Shown piece after piece: positions 1 to 12,300 of a stretch of DNA of 64,000 nucleotides. A model generated the notes under the pieces. It saw only the letters and a program-made list of their open reading frames with translations. It was not told the origin of the DNA and made no database searches. The stretch's first letter is position 1; the number at the start of each line of letters is the position of its first letter. A program made the position numbers and the translations under genes. The DNA is from Henningerozyma blattae CBS 6284 (Eukaryota; Ascomycota; Saccharomycetes; Saccharomycetales; Saccharomycetaceae), in the NCBI RefSeq assembly GCF_000315915.1, contig NC_020185.1:868001-932000 (forward strand). Direction: 5' to 3'.

Positions 1-2133
1 AATTTTGGAATTTTGGCCTATTCTAAGTGGTCCCTTAACAATGCCAATATATTATTGGGCCAAAATTTGAGAAAGAAGGGTAGAATAATTTCCAAAAAAA
101 GAATATGTGTGGGTGTTTCGCTCTATAGTAGCAATAATTTAAAGATCAGCATAATTTTAAAAAGTTCAAAATAATAAACACAGAATAGCTGTCCTCTATA
201 GTTTTTCCACCTACCATTGTCAAGCAATCTCGCACTAAAAAGTCCGGAGTCTAATGTTTACTGCAATATTTAATTAAAGCCTTACGTAACCTGGCTATAA
301 ACTCTTGGGAAAAAAATGTTTTATAACCCAACCTATTACGTCATTTAAAATTAATTCTTTGTCTAGTTCATCAAGTTTCTTTTTTAAAGAATTTCAAATC
401 CATTATGCATACGTTCCTCTCAATACTCTCTTTTTTGAATGAAAAATAAAATACCGAATTAAGAGAGAACTTCTAATCTCAAAATAGGAAAATATTTGAT
501 AAGGAAAATCGTATTCCTAAAACTATAAAGGGAAATAAACAAAAGCAAATATTAAGAACCGGCATTCTCGTATTAAAACATCTCGGAACGGAAGAAGTTA
601 TTCCACGGAAGAAAAGGAGACAGACTCTCGGAAAAACATTGATCCGACCAAAATTTTGACCCACATCAAAAAAAAGAAATTATGACGAGTTGTCTAATGA
701 AATGGAAAAAAAAGAAAAGAGAAGATAGAAAAAAAATAGGTTTTGGATGGCATTATCGGATGCCAAAAAAAAGTATATAGAATTTGTAGACTATGATGTG
801 AAATATTATATATATATATGTTAATTAGTAGATCAAATAGTAATGATATCTGTCTTGTAAAATTAGATAGTGTTCGTTGCAGCAGACGTATAGTACTTGT
901 TCTTGGTACAAAATTGTATGATAAAAAATACAAGTGAGTAATTGCTCAACTCGTAAGTTGCTATCCCACTGTCTATTATTATTTGACTAAGGTGATTTTT
1001 AATCCAATGATATGACTATGGTATTTCTATATTTCCAACCAAGTCTTGTTTTCTAATTTTTGATCTTTTACGTCATCGTTGCTGAGAGTAATAGAACGTT
1101 AAATATTATATTTTATTTATTCTATCCTTTAATTTATTCAGAGTATCTTAGTAAAATTGACCAAGTAAATAAATGCTAAATGGTACTGCCTGCACTTTAG
1201 AAACAAGTTTCAAGTATTTGCGGACAAAGCCAGGTCTTGTAACCTCTAATTATAAAAAGTTATTTTCTTATTCAGTTAATTATTAATCAAAAAAAAATAG
1301 TAGTATTAACGATAGTCTATGTTTCGTTTCTAATGTTTTTTTATAAAGAAATTGTTTCGCACGATTTTTGATGCTTTAATAATTGTTTTTTGAATGTTGT
1401 TTACTTTTTTAACTTTTGTTAAATTAGTTCGCAAATTATAAAAAGAGAACATTTAAAATGTTGAAATAAATAATTACAGTATATTGAAATAAAAATTTAT
1501 AAAATTATATTCGTTACAAAATGTTGTAAAAAATTCAATTAGTTAAATAAAAGCAATATCAAATGGATTCAACTATAGATAGTAAAATAAAAAAGTGAAC
1601 ATAAGATAAAATAAAATAAAGTAAAATATAAGATGGATAATGAAATATATATTAAAAGAAGGTGAATTACTAGTACATAGGGAAGGAGGAAAAAATATTT
1701 ACGAATTATAACAGCTCCTAAGTAGAAAGTGGATAATGAGAGAGGTAGTGGCAAATATCATGTACTCAAAATAAAAAAAAATAGAGTGTTCTTTAATAAG
1801 AATATGCATTCGATTATATTGTTAAATAAAAAAAAATAACGGGAACTAATGAGTAAAAAAAAAAAGAGGGTAGTTTAGATCATGAATCAAATTAAATTAA
1901 TTTTCCAAATATTAGTTTTTTTTTTTTCCTTTTTTTTTACAAAACAGATAAAGATGTATTTGCAAATTATATTAATCCATAAAATGAATAGAAATAGGGT
2001 GCAGGATAGTGCGACGGGGTAATGAAAGAGATTTATATATATATATATATATATATAGTGTGAGAGAGAGATTTAGCAGAGATAGGATTGATTTAATAAT
2101 ATTTGATAATATTAATAAAAATTTGATAAATCC
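1..2133. other. Gene-free left edge, AT-rich
   Basis: No convincing gene is visible. The short open frames are poly-Phe/Ile/Leu translations of AT-rich DNA with no recognisable motif. The stretch contains A and T homopolymers and an alternating AT tract just before the SVF1 3' end. No tRNA-like A/B boxes or LTR ends were seen. It probably holds the SVF1 terminator and part of the regulatory region of a gene beyond the left edge. Confidence 0.6.
2033..2057. repeat. (AT)n dinucleotide microsatellite
   Basis: About 25 bases of uninterrupted alternating A and T lie between the SVF1 stop codon and the gene-free left edge. Similar AT/TA runs occur near 22013, 24507-24530, 36740-36758, 49962-49988 and 50073-50089, all intergenic. 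Confidence 0.9.
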
Positions 2134-4002
2134 TTAATGCCTTACTTCATCTTTATCATCTGTGGCATTTTCTAATATAGCATCAATTTCTGAGATAAAA
2201 GTTACTTCCGCCCAACCGAAACCAACTTCTTTTTCTTGACCTTCTACTTGTAAATAGAAGTTTTTATTATCTGAAAATTGATAAATATAAGGTTTAGTAC
2301 CCACCACGCCGGACACGATATTTTTAACAAATTGAGGGATTTCATTCATGACATCTACTCTTTCTACCATAGTTACAAGATTAGCATCAACTTTAGCTTT
2401 AAACGGTAATTTTGAAATGTTGATGCCATAGCTATCTTTATCATTTGATAAATTTTTATGGATTTGCAGAGAATTTTCATTTGATAAAATGGAATCGATT
2501 GGAGAGTTTTCATTTGTAGATTTTTTTGGCACATTTGTTATGGTAATTTCATTTTCATCATTTGGCTTATTATTTTTGCTTTTTCTATGAGAAATAATTT
2601 CCGTTGTATGAGAGTTAGTTGGTGTATCTATTGTTGGAGATGAAGGAGTAGAAGATTTGATATAATCGTTTTGTAATTTAGTTATGGCGTCTGCTACTTC
2701 GGAATCTGTCATATTTGAAGGGAACCCATTAAATTCCAATTGAATATTTTTTGGTACGCTCCAACCAATATCATCAATACTTGCATTCAAATGATTATAT
2801 TTATTATCTATAGTCATGGAAAGAATTTCATCATTATTGGCAATAATCCCAATTGATACTACTGTATTTGCATAAGATCTTGGAGTAGTGAATTCCATAT
2901 AAACACAAGAATTTTTTTTGGCATGGAAACTTAGGAAATTCCAAGATCTTGCAGCATGGTGAGGCTTCATCCCTTGACAAGCCATAATGAATAAAGACAT
3001 AGCAGGATTTTCATCTGTGAATTCAAAGACCAATTCATATTCGTAATCCTCACTTTCACTCATATACTCATCATCATCTTCATCATCTTCATCTTCATCA
3101 TCTTCATCTTCATCTCCTTGTTGTTCAATTCCATCTTGAGTTCCATTAATATCTATATCAATTTGGCTTTGATCTTGAGATACATTACCAGCTACCAAAT
3201 CTTGATCAGCAGTGTTTGTTGGTACTCGTGATGCATTTGCAGAAACATTTCTTGACGGGTTTTTAGAATTTGAAGTTGAATTTGTCTTTATCTTGGAAAA
3301 AGAAGAATAATTAGACGAATATTTAGAAAAATTTGACGAATTATCATCATTATCTGTATTATTCGATTTATTACCCTTTGCCTTATTCGTATCATCCAAA
3401 TTTCTTAATATGATTTTACCTGTGATATGATTTCTTGGCCAAAAGATGTGTCTCATTGTACCCCAAGGTTCTTCAATGTTATCACCAAAATATGTCATTG
3501 GATCATCTCCCAATTTACAGCCAGGGGCTAATCTAGTACAATACAAACTAATTTCTGAATTCTTATTTACTGAAGATTTGAAATGGTATTGGTTTAATTC
3601 TTCATTCAATTCCAAAGAAAGATCATCTGCATAAAAATTAGCTCCATCAATGACAAAATTTTCCAACTTGGTAGAGGTCCAAATGTTCAATTTATCTGGA
3701 TTATTACAATCAAAGATTCTAAAGGTGAATTGAGCTGTGATATGTAACCCAATAACATTTGAATGGATGATTTGAGCAAAACCAACGATTCCTGATTCCA
3801 ATTCACTGAAGTAAAAAGTCACAGTCTCCACATTGGTATGATTTGGACGTAACCAATTCAAATCCGATTTATCTATTGGTTTGAAAGGCTGTTCCTTCTT
3901 TTGTCTAACTCTTTGAGTACAAGAACTGATATAATCCTTACCATATTCTGGTTCCGCAATACCAGTCAGGGTGGAGAGACCACCTTGTAACCACCTCAAC
4001 AT
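2134..4002 (-). CDS. SVF1: Svf1 family lipocalin-like stress-survival protein
   Basis: Homologue of yeast Svf1, needed for survival of oxidative and cold stress and linked to ceramide delivery from ER to Golgi. The N-terminus (MLRWLQGG, then AEPEYGKDYI and HTNVETVTFYFSELESGI) and the later blocks NIEEPWGTMRHIFWPRN and GMKPHHAARSWNFLSF are family signatures. At 622 residues it is longer than S. cerevisiae Svf1 (about 480). The extra length is an Asn/Ser-rich stretch at about 205-290, an almost pure Asp/Glu run at about 295-318, and a Ser/Thr/Asn-rich insertion at about 430-520. The conserved beta-rich halves on either side are intact. The start is the first ATG and matches the family N-terminus. 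Downstream on the same strand from SFB3, with a 717-bp gap that holds its promoter. Confidence 0.93.
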   Translation of the reverse strand: MLRWLQGGLSTLTGIAEPEYGKDYISSCTQRVRQKKEQPFKPIDKSDLNWLRPNHTNVETVTFYFSELESGIVGFAQIIHSNVIGLHITAQFTFRIFDCNNPDKLNIWTSTKLENFVIDGANFYADDLSLELNEELNQYHFKSSVNKNSEISLYCTRLAPGCKLGDDPMTYFGDNIEEPWGTMRHIFWPRNHITGKIILRNLDDTNKAKGNKSNNTDNDDNSSNFSKYSSNYSSFSKIKTNSTSNSKNPSRNVSANASRVPTNTADQDLVAGNVSQDQSQIDIDINGTQDGIEQQGDEDEDDEDEDDEDDDEYMSESEDYEYELVFEFTDENPAMSLFIMACQGMKPHHAARSWNFLSFHAKKNSCVYMEFTTPRSYANTVVSIGIIANNDEILSMTIDNKYNHLNASIDDIGWSVPKNIQLEFNGFPSNMTDSEVADAITKLQNDYIKSSTPSSPTIDTPTNSHTTEIISHRKSKNNKPNDENEITITNVPKKSTNENSPIDSILSNENSLQIHKNLSNDKDSYGINISKLPFKAKVDANLVTMVERVDVMNEIPQFVKNIVSGVVGTKPYIYQFSDNKNFYLQVEGQEKEVGFGWAEVTFISEIDAILENATDDKDEVRH

Positions 4003-4719
4003 CTAGTGCGTATGTTTTTTATTTTCCTTGTCAAGGTACTTATATTTATAATTGTTTTTCTTCTTGCTTACCACGCTGCTTAGCCCTTTTTATTTTGTAA
4101 TTTCGTTAATGCCTTGATATATATACAAGGTCTTTTGGGACTTACACGATACAATGGCAGATCGCTGTTTGTGTTATTTAAGTACACAAAGTGTGGTTTC
4201 AATAGAGATAAGAGATAAGTCTATGCTCTATCTAAGGAGTATTAGTTACAGCAATCCAGGGGGTGATTTAACGTAGTCTAATTTACTATATGATGGGATA
4301 GTATAGGATACTTTACAATAGTATATCATAACATGGAATCCTATATCATACTAAACTTAGCATTATTGTCCACTGTTTGTCGTTTTTTCGTTTACGAGGC
4401 GTCAAATCGCAGCGATCGTAGCTCGACCAGCGCAGGCCACGGCACAACAAATTCTCGGCGGAGAGAATGCCGCAAAAAAAATAGGGGTTGCGCCGGAGCG
4501 GAAACTGGCAAGAGTGGTGAATTGTTAGTGAGTATTGTAGTGAATAATAGAATGATAATGTGATATATTATAACAATATCATGCAGTATAACAAGATGTT
4601 ATAGTCTTTTATAGTGTAGTGTAGCATAGCATAGCATAGCATAGCATAGAGCAGAATAAAAATAATATAGTTTAGCAAAGAAGTAACTCCCTCCCCCTTG
4701 TCCTTCTCAATTACACATT
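4003..4719. other. SVF1 promoter / SFB3 3' region with a GC-rich island
   Basis: No gene is supported. Unlike the surrounding AT-rich DNA, 4394-4473 is about 61% G+C by hand count, and G+C-rich sequence continues to about 4515. It includes a short inverted repeat (ATTCTC, loop GGCGGA, GAGAAT) around 4480. A 76-codon open frame across it shows no family similarity I recognise. A TAGCA pentamer repeat follows at 4622-4648. Confidence 0.5.
4622..4648. repeat. TAGCA pentanucleotide tandem repeat
   Basis: Five consecutive copies of TAGCA (read as AGCAT or GCATA in other phases) lie in the SFB3 3' flank. They are preceded by degenerate TAGTG copies. Confidence 0.85.
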
Positions 4720-7583
4720 CTAAAATTGCACATAATCTTGGTGTAAATTTTCATGAGCATTATTCAAGTTCTTATTGTTCTTGACAAAATCTCTCTTGCT
4801 AACACGTCTCTTAGCAGAGGCAAACATCTCTGTAGTATAAGCTGACAAAGTATCTGGCCCTTTAAAAGTACCTTCGACCAACCGGTCTTCTACTAATAGA
4901 TGTGATATCACAGAATGATAATATTTATCAACTGATGGTCTCAATGATTTAATTTTTAGATTGGCACTTCTTCCAATGGTTTGTCTCCAATTCTTGATGA
5001 TGTTTTGTACTTTCTTATTAATAGCAGTATCCAAATTAGTGGGGAACTCGCCCTTAGCAATTACGTTTGCCAATCCATCAGAACCCATCAAATCTTCAAG
5101 TAACATGGGGTTAGTGTTTTCATTAAACCACAGATACACAACTTCTCCATCAAATATCAAATAACATCCTCCGTTAGTAATATGATGACCACTATTAGAA
5201 ACACTCATTCCTGGGATATTCAATTCATTCATTTGAATTAACATTTCATTTGAATCGTAATATTCGAAATCTTCTTCCATCATACTCAAGTGTAATGGGA
5301 TGATTTGAGGGTACAACTTATACATCAATCGACTGGAACTCATACTCACCAAGTCATATAGAGTAGCTATCCGTTGATTACCACGGGTGGATTGTCGGTT
5401 GAAAATCATACTTTCCACTTTCTCAAACCCTAATATATAATTCAATAAGTGTTGAATACCTCTTGGCAATTTATAATCTAGTCTATTGCTACTACCACCA
5501 TTGGAAATAGTATTGTTTCCACCACCGTTTAAAACACTATTACCAGTGAAGGAAGTATTATTATTATTCCCAGAGATTAACGCAATATATTGAGTAATGA
5601 TTTCCAATAGATTATCATCCAATTCTTCTTTAATCCTATTCACGCCCCAATTGCTTAAATATTTGAAAATGACATCTTTCAACATAATACGCAATATTAC
5701 ATGCTCATTAGAGTAATTAAAACTGTTGCTTAAGGTATTGGCTACTGTGACTTTAGAATTCAATGTACGAACTTTTCTAATACCATTCAAGTCAGTATAC
5801 AATAATGCTACTTGGAAAAATACATCTGATCCAGGTTTAATCTTGTCATCATATTTCAATTGAATATCTAAATTGGTATCTTTAGTTAAACAACCAAACA
5901 TAGGCTCCTTAGTAGATCCATCGTGGATATAATATTTACCAACTGATAATCCTTCAGAACATCTAACTTTTAATAATCCCTGGTACCCGACTAATTTAGA
6001 AATATCATTCAGCATATCATTCTTTAATGTTTGTAAATCTTCTTGAAAATTGAAATCAGGATAATAGTGTACATTACCATTAGTTCTCCTTACAGGGTAA
6101 CAAATATTACTCATATCATGGAATTTATTGTTAAAAAGATATAAATCAATAGAGATTTGATTAGCTAATAATTCATTACCTATTTTCAAGAAAAATTGAT
6201 TATCACATCTCAATGAAGTTTTTTGATTATCATCTTTAGTTAATGATAAATTACCTTCTCCATATGTAGGTTTAGATGATAAATAACAAATAATTTTACC
6301 ACCTTCTCCCTTTGTCACAGTCTTGTATGCTAATTTAGCAGCCATTAATGCAGAGCCATAAACATTTCGTGGATGATTGCCAAACATACTTTGTTCAATT
6401 AATTCATTAATTCTTTCAAAAGTTAACAATATGATTTTTTTACTTTCAACAGGATTAACAAATAATCCGTCTAATATTGGTAAAAATGGTTCTTTTAAAT
6501 CATTAACAATATATTCTGATGGTGATCCTAAATTACTTGATAAATTGAAAAATCTTAAACTTAAATCAAATGCAATAATACCAATTTTACAATTTGGTTG
6601 TTCAATACATAATTTCTCAATAGTTTCCTTAGCTGCATTCAAAAAGGATGTCATGACATTGCCTTTAGAAATTATACTTGTATCAATTAAAAACAAATAA
6701 TGCAATGGAACAGATGAATTTCCCTTATTGATGTTATATGTTTCTGGAACAATGAAATCTACAGTTCCTTTATAAAGTTGAGGGTAAAGAGATGATGACA
6801 TAGATGCATTACCTGAATTGAAATGGAATTCCATTTGTGGATCAGAAATTTGATTTTTAACCTTACATATATTACATGTTACTGATCCATCTCTGTTGAA
6901 TTTGAAAAATGGATTAACGTATGTACGACATCTTTTACAACGTAGTGGTGGAATACCTGGTGTTAAAGGTACTGTTGTTTCGGCCGGATTAAGTGCTGGA
7001 ATTAAATCTACAAACGGTTGAATAGTCATCCCAAGAGGAAGCTTAGTAGCATCTCTCACATATTCATCCTGAGAAATCATTCTTGTAGTAAACTCAATTT
7101 GTTTCGAGTCAGAAATTCTCGAATCACCAGAATAAAATTGGGTCGTTGGTGATGGTGATGGATAATATAATTGTCTACCAACACCACTAATTGTAGGGAC
7201 ATAGGAAGTTTTCAAGTAATAATTCTGTTCCCATAATCTTTTAGAAGCTAATACTAGTCCTTCCTCATTAGTGTTTTTATTTCTAATAACTGGTGACATG
7301 CCAATATTATTATTAACATCCTGGATGCTATCGAACGATTGTTGATTCTGTTGCAACGTAGTTGTTCCACCAAATGAAGTAGAGTTTGGGGATATGACCT
7401 GAGTAGGTAATGATATATTTCCATCTGCATATACATTGGGATTTACATTGGTATTATCAGAGCTAAGGTTATGATAAACTCTCATTGGCCTCTTTTTTTT
7501 GTGCCCACATTGTGTAGGTTTGGGGCATTTTGATCTAGCGACAATGATGATACGCTTGATTCCAACTGTTTCAAAGATTCCAT
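4720..7583 (-). CDS. SFB3: Sfb3/Lst1, Sec24-family COPII cargo adaptor (apparent frameshift near 5' end)
   Basis: COPII coat cargo-binding subunit of the Sec24 family. Yeast Sfb3 pairs with Sec23 and favours cargo such as the plasma-membrane ATPase Pma1. Counting from the ATG at 7485, the zinc finger is C183-x2-C186 ... C204-x2-C207, followed by the trunk domain (LHYLFLIDTS near 262), beta/helical domains, and a gelsolin-like region (GGCYLIFDGEVVYLWF near 775). The in-frame ATG at 7485 gives 921 residues. However, an ATG at 7583 opens a frame whose first 27 codons (beginning MESLKQLESSVSSLSLDQ) resemble the known Sfb3 N-terminus. It runs into an A8 homopolymer (7493-7500) and is one base out of register with the rest. 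The true start is therefore probably 7583, with a one-base indel or frameshift at the A8 run. Divergent from TRA1, as in S. cerevisiae. Confidence 0.93.
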
Positions 7584-9386
7584 TCTAAAATCACTAATAT
7601 AACCAACCAATCACTTGATAACAATTGTAATTGCTTAATAATTTCTTGAATTCTTACAGAAAAAAAAGAGATTTTTACTACCGGGTTATCCCAGATTTTT
7701 TTGTTTTCCTTTTTACTGTATTTATTAAGGAATTTTCCAGTGTCTTGGGCTTTCTTCTCCGTTGGGACTAAAAATTGCACAAGAAGCACTTGCTTAAATT
7801 CCCCACGAAAAAGTGCATAAGAGAATGTAACTCCAACATACCTGAGTATAAATTTGGAATTATAATTAGCTTAACAACTATTTTCTAAATATTTGTTAAA
7901 AGTTCTGCAATCAAAGTTCTTTATTATATCTTGATCTTGAGTTTGAAATCTGAAGGCTTAGATCTTTTATTTGTAAAGATCTTTTTTAGATCTATAGCAA
8001 TCATTTTGGTGAGAAGTTGTAGTATAAGTTAATAACAAATTTTGTACAAGTATACTAAGAACGAACTAAGATCATAATGTTACGAGTCGCTATTACAACG
8101 GTTATTTTAAGATTAGAATTTTTAACAAATTATTAACATATATTTAATCTCCCCTCTTATGTTTCTCACAATCAAGAATGTTGGGGATATTTTCGCATGT
8201 TATTTAAACATGTATTATTTTTTAATCAACAATTAATCCCAGTTTTGTTAATTGTTAATTATCAATTATATCTAATAATTTCTAATAACACCAAAACAAA
8301 AGCAATGAAGACTTTTTATGAAAGGAGTACATTATTAACATAATATTTCATTTCTATTAGTAACAGAAATTTATCTTTATTTTAATTGTCCACTTTTTAG
8401 CAGAGTTCATTATAATATCGAAATATAATAAAGATAAAACTGATAGGAAGCCTTGTGTGATAAATGTTCTCGACAAAAACGTCCAATATGCTAAAGTACC
8501 GTTGTCATGTTCAACTACTCTAAGAAAGGCCTAAATTAAAAGATCTATTGAAGAGCTATTAATGTAAACTACAGGTTAAATTCCAAACTTTTATAAACGC
8601 TACATTTCAAAACTTGAATGATCACTAACCCTCTTACCTGATAAACAATTGAGTACATACATTTATTAAATACTATCCATTTTTTTACTCTGTATACAAT
8701 ACACGCAAAACGTAAAAAATTTCAATTTAGATGTGTGACTCAATTCTTAAATAATCTTGAAATGTATTTATGAAACTGATAGTTTTATGGTGCTTGAAAC
8801 TTGTTGATAATCCTAGAACTAAGAAAATATCATTCACACAATCATGACTTTTAAGATCCTAAATCATCAACGTACAACAACATGTAAAACAACTTCTTAT
8901 CCATGAAAAGATTTCTACATCCTTATCTTTCTCATTATCAAACTTTAAAATAACAACACCAAACTTCTTAGACAGAAATATGTCTTATCCATAAAGGGAA
9001 ACATAGCACGTGACAAATTGAAATCCGGAACAAACACGAATTTTGTCGTGTCTCTCATCTTTCCTGTCATCTGAAAAATTGATCATAGAAAATAAGCTTA
9101 AGGCATCAATTCTTAAAAAAAAGGTCAATTTTAATAGACCAAAAATTATAATTGTGCTATTTTTTTACTACCATTATTCATATTATTCAACTACTTTATT
9201 GTTAGTTGGTTTATATAGCACAATAAATTTCGAACTGAGTCAACAGAATTGAAATATTAGGAAAATAAAAGACTGTCGAGAATAAAATCATTGAAATTTT
9301 TTTAGACAACTGTTGACTTTCCATAATTTGAATAATTGTTCCTTAACTTTAATCTAAGATTTTTGATAAAAGTATAGTCTATTAAA
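7584..9386. other. Divergent SFB3-TRA1 intergenic region
   Basis: 1.8 kb with no supported gene. The short open frames are AT-rich and lack recognisable motifs. It holds regulatory-looking words: TGACTCA (8736-8742) and TGAGTCA (9236-9242), which match the Gcn4 consensus; CACGTG at 9007-9012 in the context TCACGTGC on the minus strand; and one CCCCT stress-element core near 8153. Confidence 0.6.
9236..9242. promoter_or_regulatory. Gcn4-type site upstream of TRA1
   Basis: TGAGTCA lies about 145 bp upstream of the TRA1 ATG. A second copy in the other orientation (TGACTCA) is at 8736-8742. The match is to the established Gcn4/AP-1 consensus TGASTCA. Occupancy is inferred, not shown. Confidence 0.4.
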
Positions 9387-12300
9387 ATGGCATTGGGTGA
9401 AGAAATTGATCAATTCGTCTCTCGTTTTAAAAATGCAGAATCAAATCTAGAGACAAAATGTAATATATTATCTGAGAGTTATGATATTATGGAATTACTC
9501 GAGTCATCCGATGATTATGATAATTTTTTGAAAACATTTATTCCATTACTTTTGGAAGAACTTAAAGTAAATAATATTTCTTTCGATGTTACTTCATATG
9601 AACATAAATTAAGGAACTCCATCCTAGTCTTATTAGAGAAGTGTATTATGAATCAAGTTTTTGAACCATATGTTCAGCCTATCTTAGAAGTTCTTTTAGA
9701 TATTTTACCAAGAGAAAATGAAGCAAATGGGGTATTTTGTATTAAAATATTGACCGCCTTATACAGGTCATATAAAAGCAGTTTACAAGATAAAGTTGAA
9801 AGTTTAATTCAAATTATTATCCAAATTTATAAAAATATCCCTGAACTAATGAGACAAATATTTGAAATGAATATTGAAAGCTTAAATTCAACTCTACCAA
9901 ATGTAGATCTTAAGGATGGAACAAATCCTTTAACTTCTTCACAAGATGATTCTGAAATAAATGCCTTATTGATGGGAAATCAAATTGATGAAAATCTTTT
10001 AGATGATTACTCAAATAATGAAAAAATCGAAAGTGCCCTCAAACAAGAAAATGAGAAGCAAACATCTACGCAACAGTTAACCGATGAAACAAACTCTTCG
10101 AAAATTCTGCGGTCTTCTCTACTTTCGTTCAAAACACTATCAGAATGCCCAATTACAATGGTAACATTGTATTCATCATATAAACAGTTAAGTGGTACTT
10201 CATTGCCACAGTTTGCTCCATTAGTTATTAACTTATTAAACATGCAAGTAGAACAACAGAAAGATGCAAGATTGTTAGCGGAAACACAGGGCAAGAAGTT
10301 CATTTCAGTTTCACCAGATATCAAAAATAGAGAAGCCTATTGTGAGTTTATTGTAGCTCAGATAAAGGCCATCTCATTCCTAGCCTATGTCTTTATTAGA
10401 GGATATGCATCTGATTTTCTCCAAAATTATGTTAATTACGTTCCTGATTTGATTATTAGACTATTACAAGACTGTCCTCCAGAATTATCATCTGCAAGGA
10501 AAGAACTACTACATGCTACAAGACATATTTTATCAACAAAGTACAAAAAATTATTCTTACCTAAACTTGAATTTTTATTTGATCAAGACGTTTTAATTGG
10601 TAAAGGTTTCACGACATATGAAACATTAAGGCCGTTAGCATATAGTACTGTTGCTGATTTTATTCACAATGTAAGAACGGAATTACTATTAGATGATATT
10701 GAAAAAACTATTAAATTATACTCATCATACCTGTTGGATCCTACTTTAGCTCTTACTGTTCAAATTATGAGTGCCAAACTTCTGTTAAACTTAGTGGAAA
10801 GAATTTTAAAGTTAGGAAAAGAAAAACAGCAGGAAGCTCCCAGAGCCAAAAAATTATTAATGACAATAATAGATGCATATACTAATAGATGTAAAATGTT
10901 GAATCGACAGTTTGATTCTATCATGTCAGATCACGAAGCATATGAAAAGAAAAAGGCAGAAAAAACTTTAAAATTCCAGAAAACCTTGGTACACGATGAG
11001 GAAGAATCAAATAAATTTATAGAAGATATCTTAGAGATTAAAAATCCAAATAATTCAAAAACTCAAGAAGTTAAAAAGGCAGGGTTTGCGATAAGTGATG
11101 ATGACAAAGAAAAATCTCAAGGCATCCCACTAAACAGTGCTTCGTCTCCAGATAACCAAAGTAATCCAGATGAAAACAGTAGCGTTGCAGGTAGTTTAAC
11201 ATCAAAGATAAAGTCTACCTCAGAAGGTTCAGAAAAGACGGATTCAAATGAAACTCCGAATGAATCTAAACACAATATTGCGATTTTTGAATTAAAAAAT
11301 TTCTATCCAATACTAATCACACCAGTTCCCACAGGTGACCCAATTAAGGATGCATTTTATTTATATCGCACATTAATGTCCTTTTTAAAAACCATTATTC
11401 ATGACCTAAAAGTATTTAACCCACCTCCTGATGATTACACCTTAAACCACCCAAAACTATGGGCTTCAATATCAAGAGTATTTTCTTATGAAGAAGTTCT
11501 TGTTTTTAAAAAGTTGTTCCATGAATGTATCTTGGGATTACGATTTTTTGCTAGCCATGATAATAAATCTACAGAATTGAACAAAAAACATTTTGATATT
11601 ACAATGCCAAGCTTACCAGTTTCAGCTACAAAAGATGGAAGAGAGTTAATGGACTACCTGGCTTTTATGTTCATGCAGATGGACTCATCCACATTCAATG
11701 AAATTATAGAATCTGAGATAGATTTTATGTATGAATCAATGCTAAATGACTCAGCTCTACTATATATTGCTCAATCGTTTCTAACGAGCGAAATTACTTC
11801 GCCAAATTTTGCAAGTATCCTATTAAGATTTCTAGTCTCGAAATTGAAACAACTAGGAAATGTAAACCTCAACCAGTCAAATATTCTAATCCGTCTTTTT
11901 AAGTTATCTTTTATGTCTGTCAATCTTTTCCCAACAGTTAATGAACTTGTATTGCTTCCTCATCTCAATGACTTAATTCTCAATTCTCTAAAATATTCAA
12001 CGACAGCTGACGAACCATTGGTTTATTTTTACTTGATAAGAACATTATTCAGGAGCATTGGTGGAGGGAGGTTCGAAAATCTTTATAGATCCATTAAACC
12101 GATACTTCATGTTCTTCTGGAATCTTTGAATCGTATGATGCTAACGGCCAGACTGCCCCATGAAAGAGAACTATATGTAGAATTATGCATAACAGTTCCT
12201 GTACGTTTAAGTGTTTTAGCCCCATACCTTCCATACCTAATGAAACCCCTAGGATTTGCCTTACAAGGATATCCTGACTTAATCTCTCAAGGTTTAAGAA

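Noticed and set aside
1569..1754. 61-codon minus-strand hydrophobic frame in the left gene-free region
   Set aside because: Poly-Leu/Ile/Tyr/Phe translation of AT-rich DNA, no motif and no typical composition.
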